From: an uncultured Bacilli bacterium
GTDB lineage: Bacteria > Bacillota_I > Bacilli_A > RF39 > UBA660
Length of the DNA stretch: 25,829 bases
Direction: 5' to 3'
NCBI GenBank assembly: GCA_947629075.1
Contig: CANRCI010000009.1
Location: forward strand, 1 to 25,829
The position numbers were made by a program, and so were the translations under genes. Of the stretch, positions 7,287 through 15,500 are shown piece after piece. The notes below the pieces were generated by a model that searched no databases, was not told the DNA's origin, and saw nothing but the letters and a program-made list of their open reading frames with translations. The first letter of the stretch is position 1. Every line of letters begins with the position of its first letter.

Positions 7287-7849
7287 CTTATTATCTTATA
7301 ATTGGCTTTCTGGCGACCAAAACCACCGGCTTGTTTTTGACTCGTAAATAACAAATCGAATAGAGTTCCCTTAATGACACCACCACGATCTAAAACAACT
7401 CCATAAAATGGTTTAGAATTTTTTAGACCAGACACTTGGACAATAGTTCCACATGGTATTTTGGAATCAGCTGCTAAAATTCTAATTTTTCCATATTTAC
7501 TATCTTTAAAATAGATATTACCATTTTTAGCATTGTGTCTTGGTGGGCATGCTAAATTACCACTACAACCTTTACAGTCTGGACCATAAGCGGTCATACT
7601 TCCACTGAAAGCAATTGGACTATTAGGTCCATATTTCAATACTTCATTAAAAGTTTTAACTACTTTAACTGGTGTTACGACAGGATTATATTTTGATACT
7701 AATCTAACTGTTTGAACAGCACGATTGTTGTTGATATCATAGACAACTGCCTTACCTCTATTAAAACTACTTCCGATTATAACTAAAACAGTAATTAAAA
7801 CTAACATATATAACGTTTCAATTTTTATGAGTGGTAAAACTTTTTTCAT
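7274..7849 (-). CDS. Exported 3D-domain protein (YabE-like, without G5)
   Basis: This 191-residue protein has an N-terminal membrane anchor or signal (hydrophobic ~12-28) and a C-terminal 3D domain (~85-190), named after three aspartates. The visible elements are LAADSKIPCGTIVQV, VVLDRGGVIKG and LFDLLFTS. The 3D domain resembles the lytic transglycosylase catalytic fold of MltA and Rpf-type enzymes, so a wall-cutting role is likely. Its position between tatD and rsmA equals that of B. subtilis yabE, but the G5/DUF348 repeats of YabE are missing. Four cysteines in the domain (GPDCKGCSGNLACPP and IPCG) are unusual for a secreted Firmicute protein and could form disulfides or bind metal. The start has a GAGGTG ribosome site and its own promoter. 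Confidence 0.85.
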   Translation of the reverse strand: MKKVLPLIKIETLYMLVLITVLVIIGSSFNRGKAVVYDINNNRAVQTVRLVSKYNPVVTPVKVVKTFNEVLKYGPNSPIAFSGSMTAYGPDCKGCSGNLACPPRHNAKNGNIYFKDSKYGKIRILAADSKIPCGTIVQVSGLKNSKPFYGVVLDRGGVIKGTLFDLLFTSQKQAGGFGRQKANYKIIRWGW

Positions 7850-7877
7850 TTTAACACCTCTTTTAGTCTATACACTG

Positions 7878-7906
7878 ATAATATCACAATCATTTTTTTA
7901 AGTCAA
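7878..7906 (-). promoter_or_regulatory. Promoter of the 3D-domain gene
   Basis: TTGACT (7906-7901) and TATTAT (7883-7878) are separated by 17 bases. The -35 lies inside the last codons of tatD. Confidence 0.75.
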
Positions 7907-8648
7907 ACAATCTAATGGCATTATTAGTAGTTATATCAGCCACTTCATCAACAGAAGTTTTTTTAATTTCAGCTATTTCATGAGCTACTAACGGGATGTA
8001 CGATGGATCATTTTTTTCTCCACGATGAGGGTGTGGGGCAAGATATGGAGAATCTGTTTCCAATATGATGTCGTCTAACGAGATAGCAGCAACAACATCT
8101 TTTAATTTACTGTTTTTAAAAGTTAGTACTCCACCTATTCCTAATAAATAACCCATCTTTATGTATTGCTTGGCAACCTCTAGCGATCCACTAAAACAGT
8201 GAATTACACCTTTTACTTGATACTTTTTAAGTATATCGATTGTATCTTGAGTAGAATCACGAGAATGAATTACGACCGGTAGAGATAACTTCTGGGCCAG
8301 TTCTAATTGTTTAGCAAATAATTTTTTCTGTTCTTCTTTCTTATCTTTACTATAGTGATAATCAAGACCAATTTCACCAATGGCTTTTATTTTAGGATTA
8401 GCTTTAATTATCTCTTCTAACTCATCAACATCATTATCGGCGATATTATCGATCTCTTCTGGATGAAAGCCAAAAGATGCATAAATGTTATCGTATTTAT
8501 CAAGTAGTTCTAACCCTTCTTTTATATCTTTTTTATTACAAATACTGATTATTAGAGTATTTACTTTTTGTTTTCTAGCTTTTTCAATTATTTCATCATA
8601 ATTATCATAGTATTCTTTCAATATATGACAATGTGTATCTATAAACAT
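7890..8648 (-). CDS. tatD: TatD family metal-dependent deoxyribonuclease
   Basis: The ATG at 8648 has a GGAGG ribosome site and gives MFIDTHCHIL. The six extra upstream codons from a TTG are rejected. The protein is 252 residues, normal for TatD/YcfH. Metal ligands of the TIM-barrel fold are visible in order: DTHCH, GEIGLDYHY, VIHSRDS, HCFSGS and LETDSPYL. The family comprises magnesium-dependent 3'-5' exonucleases acting on single-stranded DNA and RNA, with suggested roles in DNA repair. It follows metG as in many Firmicutes (metS-yabD in B. subtilis). A hairpin covers its ribosome site. Confidence 0.94.
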   Translation of the reverse strand: MFIDTHCHILKEYYDNYDEIIEKARKQKVNTLIISICNKKDIKEGLELLDKYDNIYASFGFHPEEIDNIADNDVDELEEIIKANPKIKAIGEIGLDYHYSKDKKEEQKKLFAKQLELAQKLSLPVVIHSRDSTQDTIDILKKYQVKGVIHCFSGSLEVAKQYIKMGYLLGIGGVLTFKNSKLKDVVAAISLDDIILETDSPYLAPHPHRGEKNDPSYIPLVAHEIAEIKKTSVDEVADITTNNAIRLFDLKK

Positions 8649-8682
8649 AAAAAACCTCCACGTCAATTATAACATAGAGGTT
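8647..8682 (-). promoter_or_regulatory. Terminator-like hairpin covering the tatD ribosome site
   Basis: Minus-strand AACCTCTATG (8682-8673) pairs with CGTGGAGGTT (8662-8653; two G-U pairs) across a 10-base loop. T6 follows, ending right at the tatD start codon. The 3' arm contains the GGAGG ribosome site, so this could terminate metG transcripts, mask tatD translation, or both. Confidence 0.55.
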
Positions 8683-8711
8683 CTAAATTAATCATACCTA
8701 TTTTTGGTAAG

Positions 8712-10244
8712 CTACTGTTGGTCTTTTTCTTTCTCAATTCTTTTGAACAATGGTGTTGGGGTATTAACTTTATATGTATTTGTAGAATTGAATGTTGGAG
8801 TTTCATCAGTTGTATTTATTTGATTCATAATATTATCAGCCGTATCAGGTAAGAATGATTTTAAATAGATAGCTGATACCCTGATAGCTTCAAGTAAATT
8901 ATATAAAACAGTTTGTAATTTTTCTTGTTCGTTTTCGTCTTTGGCAAGAATCCAAGGTGTAGTTTCATCGATATATTTATTACTTCTTCTAAGTAAATCA
9001 AAAATTACATCTAAAGCTGCTCCTATTTCTAATTTATCCATTTTTTCATCTACTCGTTCTCCAAGATTTTCGATTTTTTCGATTAAATCTTGATCGAAAT
9101 CTGTTTCTACACCCTTATTGTAAACAGTACCATCAAAATATTTATTAACCATTGATATAGTTCTATTTACTAAATTACCTAAAACATTAGCTAGATCACT
9201 ATTAATTCTTTCGATTAATAATTCACGAGTAATTGTACCATCATTGGCAAAAGGAATTTCATGAAGCAAATAATATCTAACGGCATCGACACCAAACTCT
9301 TTAACTAAATCATCGGCATAAATGATATTACCCTTAGACTTACTCATCTTATCATTACCAAATAACAACCACGGATGACCAAATACTTGTTTAGGTAGAG
9401 GTAAATCTAAAGCCATTAAAATAATTGGCCAATAAATAGTATGAAATCTAATGATATCTTTTCCAATTAAATGCAAATCAGCAGGCCAGTATTTTTTAAA
9501 TTCATCAGTTTGATGATCAACATCATATCCGATATTAGTTATATAGTTAGTTAGAGCATCAAGCCATACATAGACGACATGTTTAGGATCGAAATCAACC
9601 GGTATACCCCAAGAGAAAGAAGTACGTGAAACGCATAAATCTTGTAGTCCTGGTTTTAAAAAGTTATTAATCATTTCATTTTTTCTCGATTCTGGTTGAA
9701 TAAATTCTGGATGTTCTTCTATATATTTCATTAAACGATCCTGATACTTAGATAATCTAAAGAAATAAGCTTCTTCACTCTTCTTACTTACTTCTCTTCC
9801 ACAATCGGGACATTTTCCATCAACTAATTGTGTTTCAGTAAAAAATGATTCACAAGGTATACAGTATAGACCTTCATATTTACCTAAATATATATCTCCT
9901 TGGTCATACAACTTCTTAAATATGTGTTGAACTTTTTTCTCATGATCTTTATCAGTAGTTCTAACAAAACGATCATAAGTTGTATTCATACAATCCCAAA
10001 TATCTTTTATTTCTTTAGCAATGTTATCGACAAATTCTTGTGGTGTTAATCCACTTTCTGTTGCTTTTAATTGAATCTTTTCACCATGTTCATCTGTCCC
10101 TGTTTGAAAATAGACATCATACCCTTTAAATCTTTTATATCTCGCAATAGCATCAGCTAAAACTATTTCATAAGTATTACCAATATGAGGCTTTCCTGAT
10201 GTATAAGCAATAGCTGTTGATATATAATATTTTCCTTTTTCCAT
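8712..10244 (-). CDS. metG: Methionyl-tRNA synthetase
   Basis: This class I synthetase charges tRNA-Met. The ATP-site signature is seen as YTSGKPHIGNTYEIV near residue 15, and the KMSKSKGN loop is at ~300. A zinc knuckle carries two cysteine pairs (YCIPCE and GKCPDCGRE, ~126-150), and WLDALTNYI marks the methionine pocket region. The length of 510 shows that the C-terminal tRNA-binding (EMAP-like) dimerisation domain of the B. subtilis enzyme (~660) is absent, as in many compact enzymes. The start at 10244 has an AGGAGAT ribosome site. No promoter was found in the 92 bases before it, so it is probably cotranscribed with the dUTPase-like gene under the upstream T-box. Confidence 0.97.
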   Translation of the reverse strand: MEKGKYYISTAIAYTSGKPHIGNTYEIVLADAIARYKRFKGYDVYFQTGTDEHGEKIQLKATESGLTPQEFVDNIAKEIKDIWDCMNTTYDRFVRTTDKDHEKKVQHIFKKLYDQGDIYLGKYEGLYCIPCESFFTETQLVDGKCPDCGREVSKKSEEAYFFRLSKYQDRLMKYIEEHPEFIQPESRKNEMINNFLKPGLQDLCVSRTSFSWGIPVDFDPKHVVYVWLDALTNYITNIGYDVDHQTDEFKKYWPADLHLIGKDIIRFHTIYWPIILMALDLPLPKQVFGHPWLLFGNDKMSKSKGNIIYADDLVKEFGVDAVRYYLLHEIPFANDGTITRELLIERINSDLANVLGNLVNRTISMVNKYFDGTVYNKGVETDFDQDLIEKIENLGERVDEKMDKLEIGAALDVIFDLLRRSNKYIDETTPWILAKDENEQEKLQTVLYNLLEAIRVSAIYLKSFLPDTADNIMNQINTTDETPTFNSTNTYKVNTPTPLFKRIEKEKDQQ

Positions 10245-10336
10245 TTTTTCATCTCCTAATATTTATCATTATTTTATCTAATCTAATTAAAACATATTAG
10301 TTACACATCCGTTTATACCTATTAACAAATCTTAAA

Positions 10337-10831
10337 TTATTCATCATTATCACCACTTTTTTCTAAAGATGACCATCCTGTTCGTTCTCTATCTATTTTT
10401 TCTTCATTATCAACTGTTAAATACTTCATAAATATTCCTTGGCAATAGGCTTCACCTTTTTTGACAACGTATTCCTTATCACCATGATTTTGTAGAGAAA
10501 CAAACATATGACCATTATTTTTCAAATTACTATAAAAATCACTATCGATAACTCCTACTTGATTAGTCATTCGTACATTATGTTTAAATCCCATACTACT
10601 TCTAACAACTAATAATAGCACTTCATCTTCTTCAAACTTAGCGCGATATCCTGTTGGAATTTTCTTTATTTCACCAGGCGCAATCACAAAGTCTTCAACA
10701 GCATAAAAATCATAACCAGCACTATACTTAGTTGATCTTTTAGGTAAAAGATATTCTTCATACAACTCTTTATCATTTTTTATATCTTTCTTAAATTGTT
10801 CAAAACTAATCTTTTCAAAGTATCTACTCAT
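10337..10831 (-). CDS. dUTPase-like trimeric nucleotide hydrolase
   Basis: The 164-residue protein starts at the ATG at 10831, which has a GAGGTG ribosome site; the four codons upstream begin with a TTG that is part of that site. dUTPase-fold motifs are visible: STKYSAGYDFYAVED (motif I), VVRSSMGFKHNV (motif II), GVIDSDFYSNLKNNGH (motif III, with the catalytic Asp position in GVIDSDFY) and AYCQGIFMKY (motif IV). The C-terminal arm, normally rich in glycine (RGxGGFGSTG), reads ERTGWSSLEKSG and is degenerate. The fold is shared by dUTP diphosphatase and dCTP deaminase. dUTP hydrolysis is the best guess, but the substrate is uncertain. It is the first gene after the methionine T-box and 92 bases before metG, which is an odd pairing. 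Confidence 0.82.
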   Translation of the reverse strand: MSRYFEKISFEQFKKDIKNDKELYEEYLLPKRSTKYSAGYDFYAVEDFVIAPGEIKKIPTGYRAKFEEDEVLLLVVRSSMGFKHNVRMTNQVGVIDSDFYSNLKNNGHMFVSLQNHGDKEYVVKKGEAYCQGIFMKYLTVDNEEKIDRERTGWSSLEKSGDNDE

Positions 10832-10844
10832 ATAACACCTCAAT

Positions 10845-10880
10845 AAAAAAACGATAACTCAACAAAAGGACGAGTTACCG
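10845..10880 (-). terminator. T-box intrinsic terminator
   Basis: Minus-strand CGGTAACTC (10880-10872) pairs with GAGTTATCG (10860-10852, one G-U pair) and is followed by T7. The 5' arm overlaps the T-box sequence, as expected for competing antiterminator and terminator folds. Confidence 0.9.
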
Positions 10881-11067
10881 TGTTACCACCTTAATTCATA
10901 GTAAAAACTATGCACTTAAATATTTAACGCATATCTACGTATCAGCCTAATTATTCGACTGATAAGTTCCAGAACCATTTTCGATAACATTCTATGCTTA
11001 CTTTCACCTTACTAAGCTCTCTAAAATAGAATTATTTATCTCTCTTTCCTTCGCCACTTCTAAATAT
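10845..11067 (-). ncRNA. T-box riboswitch, probable methionine specifier
   Basis: The minus-strand leader begins near 11067 and has the T-box hallmarks. The conserved T-box sequence AAGGTGGTAACACGG is at 10892-10878. Stem I is visible: AUUCUAU/AUAGAAU and GCUUA/UAAGC helices with an apical GGUGAAAG and a 5' AGAGAG element. After the segment UUAUCGAAA, which parallels the glyQS leader before its GGC specifier, comes AUG (10978-10976) followed by a purine. AUG pairs with the tRNA-Met anticodon and agrees with metG downstream. Uncharged tRNA would stabilise the antiterminator and allow read-through. Confidence 0.9.
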
Positions 11068-11073
11068 ATCGGT

Positions 11074-11102
11074 ATTATAACACTATTTTTTTTATTCTTC
11101 AA
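11074..11102 (-). promoter_or_regulatory. Promoter of the T-box-dut-metG operon
   Basis: TTGAAG (11102-11097) and TATAAT (11079-11074) are separated by 17 bases. The -35 overlaps the last codons of spoVT, and the predicted start is about 11067. Confidence 0.8.
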
Positions 11103-11625
11103 TATGTTTTCCTAAAAATGTCGCGGCGATTTCAGCTGCTTTTTCATCAGATTCGATGATTTTACTATTTTTAGAAATTATTATAACACTACCAATCGTT
11201 TCACTATCAGATATAATGGGTACGATAATATAGTTAATACTTTCCGCGACTTCTTTAATGATTTCTCTTGAAGGACTTGTCTCGTTTGATATTACGACAT
11301 TTCTATTTTTTATACACTCTTCAACATAATTACTAATATTTTTATCTTGATATTTCTTTTTTGATGGTCCACTTGAAGCAATAATACGATCTAAATCAGT
11401 TATTAAAATATCTTTCTTAATAGTTGAATTTATTGCTTCGACATAAGCTTCAGCAAAATCAGATAAATTATTAATTGTTGAATACTTTTTTAAAGTTACC
11501 ATATCATTTTCTACAAAAATTTCTAATGATGCTCCATCCTGTATGCGAAGGTTTTTTCTTATTTCTTTAGGAATTACTATACGTCCTAATCCATCTATTC
11601 TTCTTACTACACCAGTTGTTTCCAT
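11092..11625 (-). CDS. spoVT: Stage V sporulation regulator SpoVT
   Basis: The ATG at 11625 has an AGGGAGG ribosome site; the longer reading from 11682 is rejected. The 177 residues match SpoVT (178). The N-terminal swapped-hairpin AbrB-type DNA-binding domain is clear (METTGVVRRIDGLGRIVIPK, then EIRKNLRIQDGASLEIF), followed by a C-terminal GAF-like domain (~55-177) ending FLGKHIEE. In B. subtilis this regulator tunes SigG-dependent genes in the forespore and affects germination. It follows mfd there as well, though here one extra gene lies between. No clear promoter was identified in the 150 bases upstream. Confidence 0.96.
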   Translation of the reverse strand: METTGVVRRIDGLGRIVIPKEIRKNLRIQDGASLEIFVENDMVTLKKYSTINNLSDFAEAYVEAINSTIKKDILITDLDRIIASSGPSKKKYQDKNISNYVEECIKNRNVVISNETSPSREIIKEVAESINYIIVPIISDSETIGSVIIISKNSKIIESDEKAAEIAATFLGKHIEE

Positions 11626-11773
11626 GGAACAACCTCCCTTTCTATCACCTTTATTCTTTGTAAAAAACAACAAATTATTCAAAAATACAAAATATTATCT
11701 ATAAGTAAATTATAATATCTAAGAGAGGTATTTTCCTTTGGTAAATTTTTCCAATAAAGTTAACTTTTAGGCA

Positions 11774-11806
11774 ATTAAAAAGACTACTTATTATTGTAGC
11801 CTTTTT
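11774..11806 (-). terminator. Terminator after the 209-residue unknown gene
   Basis: Minus-strand AAAGGCTAC (11804-11796) pairs with GTAGTCTTT (11787-11779; one G-U pair), with an 8-base loop and a T-rich tail. Confidence 0.88.
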
Positions 11807-11813
11807 ATTTATT

Positions 11814-12443
11814 TTAATCCTCATTAATTATGGTCTTTCTGTTTATATCTTTGAAGTGTTCAAATGAATCAGTAGCAATGTTCTTTAAGGTAGAATTTCT
11901 ATTGTTATTTTCATCAACAGACTCATTAATGATCCTTTTACAGTAAGAATTAAATATATAACTCGATATATTATCTTTTTGTTCTTCTTCGTGAAATTTG
12001 TATTGGTTTAACAATTTTGAAGAGAAGTTAGTAATAATTTCTTCGGTCACTTTTTTTTCAATTGCCTCTTCAAAGTCATTACTAGTATCATCGATATGCT
12101 TTTTATAATCTTCTAAATAAGAATCATCGACATTACTATCTTTAGTTTCTTTATCGACATATTTATCAATATTAACTTTTCTATTATCAATTTCATTAGA
12201 AAAAACAGATATTAAAATTGCTTTTTCTTCTTTGATTAACCTTTCAATTGCTTCTTCATCATATTTTATGTTGTAACATTCTAAATTTTCTTTTATATAT
12301 ATTTTCAAGCGATTAGACTTTAAACTTATTGAATTATTAATAGTTTGCATTAATGCATCACAGTTTCTTTCAACGCTTAATTTTAAATTGTTTTTTAATA
12401 TTTCTAAGTTACGATCCTGAAAAAGCTTGTTAAGATTTTCCAT
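11814..12443 (-). CDS. Unrecognised charged helical protein
   Basis: I do not recognise this 209-residue protein. It is rich in Glu, Asp, Lys and Asn with few aromatic residues, has no signal peptide or membrane segment, and looks largely alpha-helical (for example YDEEAIERLIKEEKAILISV and DFEEAIEKKVTEEIITNF). It has only three cysteines, with no metal-binding spacing. The start at 12443 has an AGGTGA ribosome site. It has its own promoter right after mfd and its own terminator, so it is a single-gene transcript between mfd and spoVT. That place is occupied directly by spoVT in B. subtilis. Codon use and base composition resemble the neighbours. A sporulation or DNA-associated role could be guessed from context only. 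Confidence 0.75.
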   Translation of the reverse strand: MENLNKLFQDRNLEILKNNLKLSVERNCDALMQTINNSISLKSNRLKIYIKENLECYNIKYDEEAIERLIKEEKAILISVFSNEIDNRKVNIDKYVDKETKDSNVDDSYLEDYKKHIDDTSNDFEEAIEKKVTEEIITNFSSKLLNQYKFHEEEQKDNISSYIFNSYCKRIINESVDENNNRNSTLKNIATDSFEHFKDINRKTIINED

Positions 12444-12468
12444 TTAGTTCACCTATCTTTATATTAAA

Positions 12469-12497
12469 ATGTTATCAAATATATGTTTAATAGTCAA
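12469..12497 (-). promoter_or_regulatory. Promoter of the 209-residue unknown gene
   Basis: TTGACT (12497-12492) and TAACAT (12474-12469) are separated by 17 bases, between the mfd stop and the start codon at 12443. The -10 is only 4/6 to consensus. Confidence 0.55.
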
Positions 12498-12504
12498 GTG
12501 AGCT

Positions 12505-15500
12505 TTATTGTAATTCAATAGTATTCAAAAGATCGATTAAATAGTATAAATAGTGTTTCTCTAATTTTACTTTATCTAAAATTACAATTAGATGGTTACC
12601 TTTCATTTGGAATCTAAATTGATTAGAAATGTTATAAGCGTCCATGAACAATTTTTCACCATCTATTTTTTGGGTCGTTTCTTCATCGAATACTACTTCT
12701 ACAGATGTCTTATTTTCTCTTACGTTAACGATGTTTAACTTCTTAGAAATTTTTTCAAACCATTCTTCATACATATAAAGTAAAATATCATCATCTATTT
12801 TTCCAAATCTATCCTCAAGTTCGGATTTTATTTCTAACAATTTTTCATAAGAATCAATAGTATTAATCTTTTTATGAATTTCAATTTTTAATTCTGTTTC
12901 CTCGACATATTGATCGTTGATATGAGTATTAACTTCAACTAGTGGTTTATCAGCCTCTTGAGTTTCTTCTGGTATTTGTTCACCTTTCAATCGCTTAACT
13001 TCTTCATCCAAAATTTTTAAATATAAATCAATTCCTATCGTATCAATAAATCCCGCTTGTTCACTTCCCAAGATATCTCCTGCTCCTCGAATTGATAGGT
13101 CTCGAGTAGCAATGGCAAAACCACTACCTAATTCGGTGAAATCTTTAATTACATTCAATCTTTTAATAGCTGTTTCAGTTAAGGCTTTACCGCGATTATA
13201 CATCAGATAAGCGTATGCTATTTTGTCGCTTCTTCCAACACGACCACGGATTTGATATAGTTGGCTTAATCCAAAACGGTCAGCATCTAAAATTATTAGA
13301 GTATTAACGTTAGGAATATCTATACCCGTTTCAATAATGGTAGTACAAAGTAAGACATCAAATTCATGATCGACAAACGCTTGCATTTTTTCTTCGAGCT
13401 CATTTTTAGAAAGTTGACCATGAGCATATTCGATCTTGGCATCTGGTACTAATCTTTTTAACTTGGCTAATTCGACATCAATTTTTTCTACTTTGTTATA
13501 TAAAATATACACTTGTCCACCACGAGATAACTCTTTATAAATACAATCTTTTATCAATTGATCATTTTCCTCGATTACGTACGTCTGAATAGGATATCTA
13601 TTAACAGGTGGAGTCTCGATTAAAGAAAGACTTCTAATCCCCACCAACGACATTTGTAGAGTTCTAGGAATAGGTGTTGCTGATAAAGTAAGAACATCGA
13701 CGTTTTGTTTATATTCTTTGATTTTTTCTTTATGAGTAACTCCAAATCTTTGTTCTTCATCAATGATTAATAAACCTAAATCTTTCGGTATGACATCATG
13801 ACTTAAAATGCGGTGAGTTCCAAACAATATATCAACACGCCCGTCTTTAAAATCATTGAGAATTCTTTTAGTCTCTTTAACAGAAGTAAAGCGATTTAAT
13901 ACTTCTATTTGAACTGGATAGTTTTTAAATCTTTCTTTAGCACTTTCGTATTGTTGAGTTGAAAGAATTGTTGTAGGACACAAGTACATAACTTGTTTAG
14001 AATCATTTACTGCTTTGAACATTGCTCGAAAAGCAACTTCGGTTTTACCATATCCAACATCGCCACAAAGTAGGCGATCCATTGGACTCTTTGATTCCAT
14101 GTCTTCTTTTATTTGCTTAATAGCAAGAAGTTGATCAGGTGTTTCTTGATATTGAAAGTCATTTTCAAACATCGCTTGAAGTTCACTATCAGGGGAAAAG
14201 GCATATCCCTCTTGCATTTCTCGCATAGCATATAATTTTATTAACTTTTCAGCGATATCTTTTACCTTATTTTTTACACGTAATTTAGTCTTTTTCCACT
14301 CAGTTCCACCTAATTTATGAACTTTGGGAATCATTCCTTCTTTACCGGTATATTTACTTATCAAATCAATCTTTTCTACCGGAATATATAACTTATCTTT
14401 ACCCTGATATAAAATCTCTAAATAATCTTTTACTAAATCTTTTTTCTTTAAAGTCTTAATACCGTTATAGATTCCAATACCATGAATATTATGAACTACA
14501 TAATCACCGATTTCCAAATTATTAAGACTCTTTATCTTAGTTGCATATTTAAACTTTGTCTTATATTTATTAGTATTTGTTTTAGTTTTAAAGAGTTCTT
14601 TTTCAGTTAGAAAGATGTAATCACCATATGAAAAACCTCTATCTATAACTTTATTTATAATATTTAATTGGTGATCAAATATCTTATCTTCATTAGTCAA
14701 TATATATTCAACATTCAAATAATTGATTAAACTTTTTATCTGATAGTCTTTTAAACAAATAACTATCGTTTTTCCAAAATATAGATTTTCTTGTAAATAC
14801 TTATTAATAGCGTCGATATTTTCATTAAAGTTACCTATTTCTTTAACATTGAAATTATATATATTTTCTTTATCAATACCTTTTACTAAATTGTCTATTG
14901 TATTGTAGTAAATTATATCTTTAGGTGAAATATCATCTAAATTAAAATTATAATTACCACTAAAATCTTGATCGCGATTGGTTCGATATTCAAACTGCTC
15001 TTCAACCATTTTTTGATAGCTCAATTTTATTTGAGAATAATCTTTATAAATAGTAATGTTATCATCTAAATAATCATTTATGGAAACGACTTTTTTAGAG
15101 TTGTCTTGCAAATATTTTTGTTTATCACTATCAGTTTGATTATCACTGATAAATTCGCTTACTGGATATATTTCTATCTGTGAAATTTCTGAAATCGATT
15201 TTTGAGTAGATTCATCAAAGTATCTAATCGACTCTATTTCATCGTCAAAATATTCTATTCTTATCGGATTGTTTTCTTCAATTGGAAAAACGTCAATGAC
15301 AAAGCCACGAACAGCCATCTCTCCTGTTTTCACTACTAAAGTTTCACGTGTATATCCAATCTTTGTTAAATTTTTTACTAATTCGTCTCGTTCATAAATT
15401 TGACCTTTTTTTAATTTTATAACACTTTTTTGATAAATTTCTTTAGTTGGTAAAAATCTTAAATATCCATTTAAATCAGTAACCAAAATTTTTTTGCTAT

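Noticed and set aside
10245..10336. A separate promoter for metG in the 92-base gap
   Set aside because: TATAAT-like hexamers occur, but none has a recognisable -35 at 16-18 bases.
11626..11773. A possible SigG promoter before spoVT (TGAATA about 17-18 bases before AGAATA)
   Set aside because: The -10 does not resemble the SigG consensus CATACTA, so no claim is made.
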